A stretch of 64,000 nucleotides of DNA from an uncultured Lachnospiraceae bacterium (GTDB lineage: Bacteria > Bacillota > Clostridia > Lachnospirales > Lachnospiraceae), in the NCBI GenBank assembly GCA_900548905.1, contig URMK01000001.1:1-64000 (forward strand), in the 5' to 3' direction. The first letter of the stretch is position 1, and every line of letters begins with the position of its first letter. The notes under the pieces are model-generated. The model was not told where the DNA came from and searched no databases. It worked only from the letters and a program-made list of their open reading frames with translations. Both the position numbers and the translations under genes were made by a program. Below, piece by piece: positions 25,454-34,118 of the stretch.

Positions 25454-26125
25454 ATGACACGGATTCTAATCATCGAGGACGATACGGATATCAACAATAT
25501 GACTGCGGAATTCCTGCGGGGTAAGGGCTGCGAAGCGGAGCAGGCTTTTTCAGGGACGGAGGGGCGGCTGCTCTGGCAGATGAAGGAATTTGATCTGCTT
25601 CTTCTGGATTTGATGCTGCCCGGGCTTTCCGGTGAGGAGCTGATCAGACAGATCCGCGCGGCCAGCCGGATTCCGGTGATAGTGCTCACCGCCAAAAATG
25701 CGCTGGAAGACAAGGTGGAGCTTCTGGGAGGAGGGGCGGACGATTACCTCACCAAGCCTTTTGAACTGGAGGAATTGTGGGTACGCATTCAGGTGCAGCT
25801 CCGCCACCGAGGCAGCACAAGGGGAGAAAAGGAGCTTGTTTTTAAAGACTGGACGATTGACCGGGAGGGCAGGTCATTAAAGGCGGGAGGAACGTTGGTG
25901 GAGCTTACGGCCCATGAGCTGGGTATAGTGGAGCTTATGATGCGTCATCCCAAAAAGGTTTTTACGAGACAGGAAATATACGAAGCCGTGTGGCAGCAGG
26001 ATGCTTTTATAGAAGATAAGACGATAAATGTGCATGTGAGCAATATCCGCGCAAAGCTGCGCGCGGCAGGGGCGCAGGACTACATTCAGACTGTGTGGGG
26101 AATCGGATTTAAGATGGCGGAATAA
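25454..26125 (+). CDS. Response regulator, OmpR family
   Basis: A 223-residue regulator. Receiver phosphoacceptor is Asp52 (LLLLDLMLPG) and the C-terminal winged helix ends in QTVWGIGFKMAE. The ATG at 25454 begins the receiver fold at once (MTRILIIEDD); an alternative ATG at 25421 adds 11 residues. It opens a module with ABC transporter and kinase genes downstream, the usual arrangement for sensing and detoxifying peptide antibiotics. An 88-base gap separates it from the transporter genes. Confidence 0.88.
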   Translation: MTRILIIEDDTDINNMTAEFLRGKGCEAEQAFSGTEGRLLWQMKEFDLLLLDLMLPGLSGEELIRQIRAASRIPVIVLTAKNALEDKVELLGGGADDYLTKPFELEELWVRIQVQLRHRGSTRGEKELVFKDWTIDREGRSLKAGGTLVELTAHELGIVELMMRHPKKVFTRQEIYEAVWQQDAFIEDKTINVHVSNIRAKLRAAGAQDYIQTVWGIGFKMAE

Positions 26126-26148
26126 CAATTAACTTTTTCTTTATCTTT

Positions 26149-26180
26149 TCTTTGCGATTTCTCCACTTCTTTCTGCGATA
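26149..26180 (+). promoter_or_regulatory. Possible operator before the ABC transporter genes
   Basis: TTTGCGAT (26151-26158) and TCTGCGAT (26172-26179) are near-identical direct repeats 21 bp apart in the regulator-transporter gap. They could be binding sites for the OmpR-type regulator encoded just upstream. No convincing promoter hexamers were found. Confidence 0.3.
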
Positions 26181-26213
26181 GTAGAGATATCAAAGCAAGG
26201 AGGTACTCACATA

Positions 26214-27164
26214 ATGGAAGTAGTACAGACAAAAGCGCTCTGCAAGGCCTACGGACGCAAGCGTGCCGTGGACAATCTGTCCATGACCGTCCATGAGGGC
26301 GATATTTATGGATTTATAGGGAAGAACGGGGCGGGAAAATCCACAGCGCTGAAAATGCTGTGTGCCCTGGCGGCCCCCACATCGGGGCAGATATCGATTT
26401 TTGGAAAACCGGTTTCCGACAGCGTTTCCAGGAAAAGGACAGGAATTCTGGTGGAAAGCCCCGGAATTTACCCGAATCTGAGCGCCCGGGAAAATATGAT
26501 GCTGAAGGCCACCTGTCTGGGGCTGGTAGATGAAAAAGAACGGAGGCCACGCTTGGCGGGCCATCCTTATGTTCTGCAGAAAGTGCAGGAACTGCTCTTG
26601 CTGACAGGTCTTTCGGATACCGGCAAGAAAAAAACCAAGCAGTTTTCCATGGGAATGAAGCAGCGTCTGGGGATTGCCATGGCCCTGCTGGGAAATCCGG
26701 ATCTTTTGATCCTCGATGAGCCTATCAACGGCCTGGATCCCGAAGGAATGGCGGAGGTTCGTACACTCCTTTTGAAATTGAATCAGGAAAAAGGCATTAC
26801 AATCCTGTTAAGCTCCCACATCCTGGGTGAGCTAAGCAAGCTGGCGACCCGTTACGGCGTGATCCGGGACGGAAGGATGGTGACGGAAATTACAGCACAG
26901 GAGCTGGAGGAAAACTGCCGGGATTATCTGCAAGTGAGAGTGGATAAGCCAAAGGAGGTGGCCGTCTGTCTGGAACAGGATCTGGGTATCGTCCGTTATG
27001 AGGTCAGGCCCGGGGGACAGATTCTTATTTTCGATATATGTGAAAGTGACAAGGTGAGCCGTGCCCTTACGGGGAGAGGAATCGTGGTTCAGGAGCTCTA
27101 CCTGCATCGGAGGGATTTGGAAGAATACTTCCTGGAACTGATGGGAGGTGGGGAAAATGCTTAA
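26214..27164 (+). CDS. ABC transporter ATPase, bacitracin/lantibiotic-type
   Basis: A 316-residue ATPase. Walker A is GKNGAGKST (about residues 38-46), the signature is FSMGMKQRLGIA, and Walker B is LLILDEPINGLDP. The pattern matches BcrA-like ATPases used for peptide antibiotic export or self-protection. Residues 111-123 (RPRLAGHPYVLQK) look like a 13-residue insertion between KER and VQELL. It matches a 39-bp element also found in cbiJ and cobC. An AGGAGG ribosome site precedes the ATG. The gene overlaps the permease gene by 17 bases. Confidence 0.87.
   Translation: MEVVQTKALCKAYGRKRAVDNLSMTVHEGDIYGFIGKNGAGKSTALKMLCALAAPTSGQISIFGKPVSDSVSRKRTGILVESPGIYPNLSARENMMLKATCLGLVDEKERRPRLAGHPYVLQKVQELLLLTGLSDTGKKKTKQFSMGMKQRLGIAMALLGNPDLLILDEPINGLDPEGMAEVRTLLLKLNQEKGITILLSSHILGELSKLATRYGVIRDGRMVTEITAQELEENCRDYLQVRVDKPKEVAVCLEQDLGIVRYEVRPGGQILIFDICESDKVSRALTGRGIVVQELYLHRRDLEEYFLELMGGGENA
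26544..26582 (+). repeat. 39-bp intragenic element, copy 1 (in the ABC ATPase gene)
   Basis: A 39-bp in-frame insert containing GCGGGCCATCCTTATGTTC (26556-26574), which is identical over 19 bases to 60563-60581 in cobC. Overall about 28 of 39 bases match the cobC copy; the 3' end (TGCAGAAA) has diverged from CAACAACGG. It adds 13 codons in the frame that reads PRLAGHPYV. Confidence 0.75.
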
Positions 27165-27963
27165 TATGCTGCGGATGGATTTACGCCGGATGTTCCGGTC
27201 TAAAATGATGTATGTTGCATTTTTCTGCCTGGCGGCAGGAATCCTGATTTCCATTATCACCCTGCGTACAGTGACGGATCCCGAGCTTCGTCAGCAGGCG
27301 GTCGATGCGGGGGTGGATATTACGGCGGGAGATCAAGCCGACTTTGATGCCATTCGTGCCCTGACGGAAATGCAGGCTTTGTGTACAACGATTTACAGCG
27401 GGGGCTTTATTTATGTGGCCTTGTATATCGTGGTGGTATTGTTTGTCTGTACGGATTACAGCAGCGGCTTTGCCAAAAACATTTTTTCCTTTTATGGAGG
27501 CCGGTGGCGCTATTTTTTTAGCAAGCTTTTATGTATGATCGTGGTATGCGCCCTGTGGATCCTGGGAAGTTTTCTCGTCTTTCGGATAAGCTGTCTCCTG
27601 GGAGGAATGAATTTCGTAAGGAGCGGGATTGACGAATATCTGAAGGTGTTTCTGGAGTATCTGTTTGTCGGATCGGCCTTTTGTGCCCAGGCGATATTTT
27701 TGAGCGTATGGCTGCGCAGTGAAGGGGCCGGGATTGCGGCGGCGATTGTTCTTCCCGGAGGGATTGTGACGGTTATGCTGGAAGCCCTGCTTGGAAACTG
27801 GGGAATTTCCATTATAGACAGAACCCTATACGGCAGCGTGCAGGCAATAACGGCAAGCATGACCCAGGGAAGTTCTTCCGCCGGGGCTGTGGTGGTCTCC
27901 GGTATCTGGCTGGCAGTCTGGACGGTGCTGAGTCTGCTGGCATTGTATAAAAAGGACATTTAG
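27148..27963 (+). CDS. ABC-2 type permease of the peptide-antibiotic transporter
   Basis: A 271-residue membrane protein with about six hydrophobic helices, the first at about residues 15-35. It overlaps the ATPase gene by 17 bases, so the two are coupled. Size and arrangement match BcrB/LanE-like permeases. It has no large extracellular domain, unlike the much larger BceB proteins, so it belongs to the BcrAB/LanEFG-like type rather than BceAB. Confidence 0.8.
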   Translation: MGKMLNMLRMDLRRMFRSKMMYVAFFCLAAGILISIITLRTVTDPELRQQAVDAGVDITAGDQADFDAIRALTEMQALCTTIYSGGFIYVALYIVVVLFVCTDYSSGFAKNIFSFYGGRWRYFFSKLLCMIVVCALWILGSFLVFRISCLLGGMNFVRSGIDEYLKVFLEYLFVGSAFCAQAIFLSVWLRSEGAGIAAAIVLPGGIVTVMLEALLGNWGISIIDRTLYGSVQAITASMTQGSSSAGAVVVSGIWLAVWTVLSLLALYKKDI

Positions 27964-27999
27964 GGTAACAGGTAAGAAATCCGTGTGGGAGGCGGCAAT

Positions 28000-28881
28000 A
28001 TGGGATTCGTTGCGGGTGTGTTGGGAATTTTGCTTCTTCTGCTGATCCTCCGGCTGTGGAGCAGTGAAAGACAGCTGGAGGAATGGGCGAAGCAGCTTAC
28101 GGAAACGGATGAAAACAGTAATCTGCGGCTGGGCACCAGCGTGCGCAGCCGTGCTTTCCGCCGCTGCTGCCGGGCGGTGAATGAACGGCTGGAAAAAGGG
28201 CAGCAGGCCCGTATCCGTCAGGAGAACATGGGACGGGAGCTTAAAGCCACCATATCCTGCGTGTCGCACGATATCCGTACGCCTCTGACCGGCGCGGCAG
28301 GATATCTGCAGCTGCTTGAAAAGGTATCGGATACGCCGGTACAGAAAGGGTATATATCTGTTATCCGCCGCAGACTGGAGGATTTGGAAAGTCTGTTGGA
28401 GGAGCTTTTCCTGTTTTCCAAGCTGTCCGATGAAGAATATCAAATCCAGTGCAGGGAGGTGGAACCGTTTCCTGCGCTTTGTGATGTGCTGGCCGGGTTT
28501 TACCATAAGCTGACCGATGTCGGTGTGGAACCGGATCTGGATTTTCCGGAAGAGGGAGGTGCGGTCCTTGCTTCAGAGGAAGCCCTGCGGCGTATTTTTT
28601 CCAATCTGGTGCAGAATGCGATCCGATATGGCAGCGGCAGGCTGGAGATCCGTCAGGAAGGGAAAGAGATCTCCTTTACCAATCCGGTGGAACACCCGGA
28701 GGAACTGGACCCGGAAAGGCTGTTCCAGCGCTTTTACCGTGCGGATCCTTCCCGGCATTCCGGGGGAGCCGGATTGGGGCTGGCCAGCGTAAAAAACCTT
28801 ATGGAAAAAATGGGCGGCAGTGTCCGGGCATCGGTACAAGAGAGCGGCCTGACGATTACGCTCCGGTTTCAGACAAGTTGA
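28000..28881 (+). CDS. Sensor histidine kinase of the ABC module (single transmembrane helix)
   Basis: A 293-residue kinase. Only one hydrophobic segment is visible (residues 2-20), with no external sensor domain. Phosphoacceptor His90 lies in CVSHDIRTPLTGAAGYL. The ATPase domain has VQNAIRYG and GGAGLGLASV. ATG 28000 is chosen over GTG 27985 because GGGAGGCGG fits it. A kinase this small often senses transporter activity rather than a ligand. Its last 26 bases overlap the convergent AraC-type gene. Confidence 0.83.
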   Translation: MGFVAGVLGILLLLLILRLWSSERQLEEWAKQLTETDENSNLRLGTSVRSRAFRRCCRAVNERLEKGQQARIRQENMGRELKATISCVSHDIRTPLTGAAGYLQLLEKVSDTPVQKGYISVIRRRLEDLESLLEELFLFSKLSDEEYQIQCREVEPFPALCDVLAGFYHKLTDVGVEPDLDFPEEGGAVLASEEALRRIFSNLVQNAIRYGSGRLEIRQEGKEISFTNPVEHPEELDPERLFQRFYRADPSRHSGGAGLGLASVKNLMEKMGGSVRASVQESGLTITLRFQTS

Positions 28882-29722
28882 GTGTTCCGCCGGGGGGCAT
28901 GTCCCGGCCGGCACCTCCGGCAGCCGCCTTCCGGTATAGGCCGGGAGGTATTCCCGTGTATTTTTTGAAGGTTTTATTCAGGTGGAATTCATCGTAAAAA
29001 CCGAAATTCAGAGCAACGGCCTGAAGCTTGGAATCCGGATAATCCAGCAGAAACTGCTGAACCAGATGGATTTTTTCTTTTATCTGATATTGATAGAAGG
29101 TTTTACCGTAGCTTTCCCGGAAACGCTGGTTCAGTGTTTTTTCGCATACACCCAGCTGAAAGGCCAGTTCCGCTGTTTTGTAGAACTTCTGCGGGTTCTG
29201 TGCGGTTATGGTAAGGGCCTGCGTCAGCAGCCCGTCCTGTGCGCAGGAATTCTGGGTACAGCAGTCCTCCAGCTCCAGCAGCAGCAGATCAAAGACGGCG
29301 TCCGCTTTTTTCAGTTTATTCGGCGAAGGAGAATGCCAGATGGAGGTGAGCTCCTGGAATAAGAGCTTGACCCTCGGGAATTTGCCGCAATGGATTAAAG
29401 ACGGCAGAACGGCACCGTCGGGCGCCGCAGTATTGCAGCTGTAGGAATCCTTTGACGCACAGGAAATATGAAAGTAAATGGTCCGTGTTCCCGGCGTGCA
29501 GTTCTTTCTTCCGAAATGGTGCTGCCCTGCGTGCAGGATAAACATATCGTCATTTCCCGCTTGCATGGAATCTTCGTTCTGCAGGATTTCCCATTGCCCA
29601 TTTATCATATATACAAAATCATGTTCTTCCATAACCCGGTCGGGATGGGCGCATCCATCGGCATAATAAATGTAATTTGCCGCACTGATCCGCCTGCTGC
29701 ATCCAAAACTGTAAAACGGCAT
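28856..29722 (-). CDS. AraC-family transcription regulator
   Basis: A 288-residue regulator. The N-terminal about 180 residues form a cupin-like sensing domain (EEHDFVYMINGQWEILQ, FILHAGQHH). The C-terminal two helix-turn-helix units include KTAELAFQLGVCEKTLNQRF and AVALNFGFYDEFHLNKTFKKY. The start at 29722 is chosen because AGAGGAGA precedes the ATG (minus strand). It points away from the Gfo/Idh/MocA oxidoreductase gene at 29945 and probably regulates it. Its 3' end overlaps the convergent kinase gene by 26 bases. Confidence 0.85.
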   Translation of the reverse strand: MPFYSFGCSRRISAANYIYYADGCAHPDRVMEEHDFVYMINGQWEILQNEDSMQAGNDDMFILHAGQHHFGRKNCTPGTRTIYFHISCASKDSYSCNTAAPDGAVLPSLIHCGKFPRVKLLFQELTSIWHSPSPNKLKKADAVFDLLLLELEDCCTQNSCAQDGLLTQALTITAQNPQKFYKTAELAFQLGVCEKTLNQRFRESYGKTFYQYQIKEKIHLVQQFLLDYPDSKLQAVALNFGFYDEFHLNKTFKKYTGIPPGLYRKAAAGGAGRDMPPGGTLNLSETGA

Positions 29723-29944
29723 AAATATCTCCTCTCTTTCACTGATTCCATAATATACATTTTCTTTCCCTTTTGTCAATGGACATGGGTGCTGCCTGTC
29801 TTTATACTGGGTTTATCAGCTTTGGTACGGGCCTTATCGTGTACTTGATGCACGCACCCGCGTCTGCGGACGGCAGCGGCTGAAAAATAGCAGCAAAAAT
29901 GCGGACATCCCCCGTTTTAAGAGGATGCGCGGATAGGAGAGGGT

Positions 29945-31084
29945 ATGAAGAAATTAAATGTTGTTCTTGTTGGATTAGGATTCGGAGGGGCCTTTGTACC
30001 GATTTATAAGGATCACCCGGCAGTGGAGAGCATCGGGATATTCGATACGGATGCCGGAATAATGGAGGCGTTTTCCAGGGCGCACGGCATTGAGAAACAG
30101 TATCACAGCTTTGAGGAAATCCTGGAAGACGAGGCGGTGGACGCGGTGCATCTGGTTACGCCGATCCCCCTGCATGCGAAGCAGACCGTAGCGGTTTTGA
30201 ACGCCGGGAAGCATTGTGCGTGTACGGTCCCCATGGCGACCTCCCTGGATGAGATCCGGGATATTATGGAAGCGGTGGAAAAGAGCGGTAAAAACTATAT
30301 GATGATGGAGACAACCCTTTATACCAGACAATTCTTTTATGCCAGGGAAATGCAGGAAAAAGGAGAATTCGGTAAAATCCAGTTCCTGCGGGGGTCGCAT
30401 TATCAGGATATGGCGAACTGGCCTTCCTATTGGATGGGGCTGCCGCCCATGTGGTATGGAACCCATGCCATAGCGCCTATGAGGGCCATGGCCGGTTCCT
30501 GGATCACCAGGGTTCATTGCTTCGGTTCGGGGACGATGGAGGATTGGCTGTACGAGCAATATAAGAATCCGTACCCGGTGGAAAGTGCCATCTTTTCCTT
30601 TGAAAACGGTCTGAAGGCAGAAGCGACAAGAACTTTGTTTGAAACGGCAAGGGTCTATCAGGAGGGGATGTTCATCTATGGAAGCGAAGCCAGCTTTGAG
30701 TGGGGTTTTGCGGATGGCGACAATCCGATTATCACCAGGGCTGTAAAGGCGGAAGATGGAAGACGCGGGGGAACTACCGTGGTGAAGGAGGAGGTAATGC
30801 CCAATTATTACCGTATGCTACCGGAGGAAATCCAGAAGCATACCGTAGGGGGGAATTATGATCCGCTGAATCCGCAGGAATCCCTGCTCGGCGGGGCGGC
30901 GGGCGGCCATCATGGATCCCATCCCCATCTGGTGCATGAATTTTTAGCAAGCATCCTGGAAAACAGGAAAGCGGCAATTGACGAAACGTTAGGGGCTAAT
31001 ATTACGGCGGCGGGAATCTGCGCCCATTTATCTGCCATGCAGGATGGGGCGGAAATTGAGGTGCCGGCATTTGGCAAAGCGTAA
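29945..31084 (+). CDS. Gfo/Idh/MocA family oxidoreductase
   Basis: A 379-residue NAD(P)-dependent sugar or inositol dehydrogenase-like enzyme. The Rossmann start is VVLVGLGFGGAF. The segment VHLVTPIPLHAKQTVAVLNA is the usual substrate and cofactor contact region. The expected E-K-P of the family reads CTVPMA here, so Lys is replaced by Val; this may change or abolish classical dehydrogenase chemistry. A GGAGAGGG ribosome site precedes the start. It is divergent from the AraC regulator and closed by a strong terminator, so it is probably monocistronic. Substrate unknown. Confidence 0.85.
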   Translation: MKKLNVVLVGLGFGGAFVPIYKDHPAVESIGIFDTDAGIMEAFSRAHGIEKQYHSFEEILEDEAVDAVHLVTPIPLHAKQTVAVLNAGKHCACTVPMATSLDEIRDIMEAVEKSGKNYMMMETTLYTRQFFYAREMQEKGEFGKIQFLRGSHYQDMANWPSYWMGLPPMWYGTHAIAPMRAMAGSWITRVHCFGSGTMEDWLYEQYKNPYPVESAIFSFENGLKAEATRTLFETARVYQEGMFIYGSEASFEWGFADGDNPIITRAVKAEDGRRGGTTVVKEEVMPNYYRMLPEEIQKHTVGGNYDPLNPQESLLGGAAGGHHGSHPHLVHEFLASILENRKAAIDETLGANITAAGICAHLSAMQDGAEIEVPAFGKA

Positions 31085-31118
31085 AGAGGAGATTTTTAGG
31101 AATACAGCCTTTACAGAG

Positions 31119-31166
31119 AAAAAAGGCCTCCGGTGAAAGAATCATATTTACCGGAGGCCTTTTTTA
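31119..31166 (+). terminator. Strong terminator after the oxidoreductase gene
   Basis: AAAAGGCCTCCGGT pairs perfectly with ACCGGAGGCCTTTT around a loop of about 15 bases, ending in T6. Confidence 0.92.
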
Positions 31167-31277
31167 TGTATAATATATAAGAGAATAAAAGAAAAGCTCA
31201 TTCCGGAAGAACCGTCCTGCGGACGGCGGACAGCAGGAGCATGCAAAAGCCGGAGGGCACAGGAAAAGGGAGGAACC

Positions 31278-34043
31278 ATGGGAAAGTATTATCTGGATAT
31301 GGAAGAATACAAGCAGCTTGCAAGACAGGCTGTTGCGGAGGGCTGTGTGCTGCTGAAGAATGAAAACAATACGCTGCCTGTAAGAGAAGGGGAAACCGTA
31401 TCGGTATTCGGCAGAATACAGTTTACATACTATAAAAGCGGCACCGGTTCAGGGGGATTGGTGAATACTCATTACGTGACCGGCATTCTGGATGCGCTGC
31501 GGGCGGAAAAAGAAGTGCGGGTGAACGAGGAACTGGCCGGTATCTATGAGAAGTGGTGTTCTGAACATCCTTTTGATAAAGGAAAAGGCTGGGGACAGGA
31601 GCCATGGTCCCAGGAAGAGATGCCTCTGGAGGAGGAGACGGCGGCCCGTGCGGCACAGGTAAGCGATGTGGCTTTGGTTATTATCGGGCGGACGGCAGGA
31701 GAGGATCAGGATACCAAAGCGGAGCCGGGAAGCTACCTGCTCACGGATAAGGAAGAACAGCTGATCCGTACCGTAAGCAGGCATTTTGCCAGAACCGCAG
31801 TTCTCCTGAACGTGGGAAATATTATTGATATGAAATGGGTGGAAAGCTGTGGCCCGTCCGCGGTCCTCTATGTATGGCAGGGCGGTATGGAAGGCGGGAA
31901 CGGCGTGGCGGATGTGCTTACAGGAAGAGTCAGCCCCTGCGGAAAACTCAGCGACACCATCGCCGCTTCCATAGAGGACTATCCTTCAACGGCAGGGTTC
32001 GGTGATAAAGACAGAAATATCTATGCGGAGGATATTTATGTGGGCTACCGCTATTTTGAAACGGCGGCAAAGGACAAGGTCCTTTATCCGTTCGGCTTCG
32101 GCCTGTCCTATACGGAGTTTGCCATAAAGACGGAAGCGTTCCATGACGAAGGAGAAGCGGTCCGTCTGCAGGTCCGTGTGACAAATGACGGGACGGCGGC
32201 CGGCAAAGAGGTGGTGCAGGTGTATGCCAATCCGCCTCAGGGACGGCTGGGCAAACCGCTCCGCAGTCTGGCGGCCTTCCGGAAAACCGGGGTGCTCCGG
32301 CCGGGAGAGGAAGAATCCTTTTCCTTCCGTATCCCTAAAAAAGAACTGTCCTCTTATGATGACAGCGGCGCTGCCGGACATAAATCCTGTTATGTGCTGG
32401 AGGAAGGGAGCTATTGCTTTTATGTGGGAGCAGATGTGCGCAATGCAACCTTTGCAGGGGCCTTTGAGCAGAAGGAAACCGTCGTGACGCAGCAGATGGA
32501 GGAAGCTTTGGCCCCTGTGACGGCGTTTGACCGCATGAAGCCTGTGGGAGAAGGGGAAGACTTCCGCATGGCGCAGGAGACGGTGCCTCTTAGAACTGTG
32601 GATTTGGCGGAAAGAATCCGGGAAAACAGACCTGCATCGCCGGCCTGCACCGGTGATAAGGGCATACGGCTTGGAGATGTTTATGATAATAAGGCGGATT
32701 TGGCAGATTTCCTTGCGCAGCTGACCGATGAGGATCTGGCCTGTATGGTGCGGGGAGAGGGAATGTGTTCCCCGAAGGTAACACCCGGAACGGCAGGCGC
32801 ATTCGGCGGTGTTACAGAGCGTCTGGAACACTTCGGGATACCTGTGGGCTGCTGTGCGGACGGTCCCTCCGGCATCCGGATGGACTGCGGTACGCATGCC
32901 TTCAGCCTGCCGAACGGCACTTCCCTGGCCTGCACCTTTCATGTGGATCTGGTGGAGAGGCTGTTTGAGAAAGAAGGACTGGAGCTGCGGCGCAACCAGG
33001 TGGATCTTCTCCTGGGACCCGGCATGAATATCCACAGGAATCCTCTGAACGGAAGGAATTTTGAATATTTCAGTGAGGATCCCTACCTTACAGGCAAGAT
33101 GGCGGCCGCCCAGCTGAAGGGTATGGAGAAAGCCGGTACCAGCGGTACGATTAAGCATTTTGCGGGAAATAACCAGGAATTCTCGAGAAACCTGGCGGAT
33201 GCGGTGATTTCGGAAAGAGCGCTGCGGGAAATTTATTTAAAAGGTTTTGAAATAGCGGTGAAGGAAGGAAAGGCGCTTTCCATCATGAGCACCTATGGGC
33301 CTGTGAACGGCCTGTGGACGGCAGGAAGCTACGATTTGCTCACCACGATCCTGAGAAAGGAATGGGGCTTTGACGGCCTGGTTATGACAGACTGGTGGGC
33401 GAAGATGAATGAGGAAGGGGAAGATGGAGATACCCGGAATACGACGGCGATGGTCCGGGCGCAGAATGACCTGTATATGGTGGTATCCGATGCGGCGGCC
33501 AATACCGGGGAGGACAATACCATGGAAGGCCTGACGGCAGGAAGGCTGACAAGAGGGGAACTGCTGCGCAGTGCCCGGAATATCTGCAGCGTACTGATGC
33601 GTCTGCCTGTTATGGATCGTTTCCTGGATCGGATTTCCCCGGAAGAACGGAAGGAACAACGGGAAAGTGCGGGGGAAGATGCACAGTTCCTTGATTTGGA
33701 ATATCAGGAGGTCGGCAGGGACACGGCACTCGACATTTCATCCCTTTCCACGGAAAAAGGGGCTTCCACCGTCCTGGGGGTAAAACTGCTTCACAAGGGA
33801 GTCTATGCTATGCAGATAACCGCCAGATGCAGCGGGGGAGAACTGGCCCAGGTGCCCATGTCTGTTTTCATGAACCATGGTGTGGTAATTACCTTTACCG
33901 TCAACGGGACAAACGGAGAATGGGTGACACGCAGCGCGGATATGGGGGAATTCCGTTTCCCGCACCAATATCTGCGGTTTTATTTCGGGCAGTCCGGTCT
34001 GGAACTGAAAGAAATAAAGATGATTCTAAAAGAAGAATTCTGA
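31278..34043 (+). CDS. GH3 beta-glucosidase-like enzyme with reversed domain order
   Basis: A 921-residue family 3 glycoside hydrolase. The usual C-terminal alpha/beta sandwich comes first (about 1-260, EGCVLLKNENNTLPV), then a fibronectin-III-like domain (about 270-400, GFGLSYTEF). The catalytic (beta/alpha)8 barrel lies last (about 480-800). The catalytic nucleophile is Asp705 in GLVMTDWWA and the substrate-binding Lys626-His627 is in IKHFAGNNQ. No signal peptide is seen, so it acts in the cytoplasm on imported oligosaccharides. Reversed GH3 proteins are known from rumen and gut clostridia. The exact sugar specificity is not visible. It is followed 75 bases later by a HAD phosphatase. Confidence 0.88.
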   Translation: MGKYYLDMEEYKQLARQAVAEGCVLLKNENNTLPVREGETVSVFGRIQFTYYKSGTGSGGLVNTHYVTGILDALRAEKEVRVNEELAGIYEKWCSEHPFDKGKGWGQEPWSQEEMPLEEETAARAAQVSDVALVIIGRTAGEDQDTKAEPGSYLLTDKEEQLIRTVSRHFARTAVLLNVGNIIDMKWVESCGPSAVLYVWQGGMEGGNGVADVLTGRVSPCGKLSDTIAASIEDYPSTAGFGDKDRNIYAEDIYVGYRYFETAAKDKVLYPFGFGLSYTEFAIKTEAFHDEGEAVRLQVRVTNDGTAAGKEVVQVYANPPQGRLGKPLRSLAAFRKTGVLRPGEEESFSFRIPKKELSSYDDSGAAGHKSCYVLEEGSYCFYVGADVRNATFAGAFEQKETVVTQQMEEALAPVTAFDRMKPVGEGEDFRMAQETVPLRTVDLAERIRENRPASPACTGDKGIRLGDVYDNKADLADFLAQLTDEDLACMVRGEGMCSPKVTPGTAGAFGGVTERLEHFGIPVGCCADGPSGIRMDCGTHAFSLPNGTSLACTFHVDLVERLFEKEGLELRRNQVDLLLGPGMNIHRNPLNGRNFEYFSEDPYLTGKMAAAQLKGMEKAGTSGTIKHFAGNNQEFSRNLADAVISERALREIYLKGFEIAVKEGKALSIMSTYGPVNGLWTAGSYDLLTTILRKEWGFDGLVMTDWWAKMNEEGEDGDTRNTTAMVRAQNDLYMVVSDAAANTGEDNTMEGLTAGRLTRGELLRSARNICSVLMRLPVMDRFLDRISPEERKEQRESAGEDAQFLDLEYQEVGRDTALDISSLSTEKGASTVLGVKLLHKGVYAMQITARCSGGELAQVPMSVFMNHGVVITFTVNGTNGEWVTRSADMGEFRFPHQYLRFYFGQSGLELKEIKMILKEEF

Positions 34044-34118
34044 CAGCCGTGTTGCAAGGAAAAGAAAAAAAAGAAGCGATTCAGGATTTTTGCAGGAACT
34101 GTGAAGGGGAAACAACTT

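Noticed and set aside
31986..33158. 390-codon open frame antisense to the GH3 gene
   Set aside because: The GH3 frame carries the catalytic motifs; the antisense peptide shows no domain.
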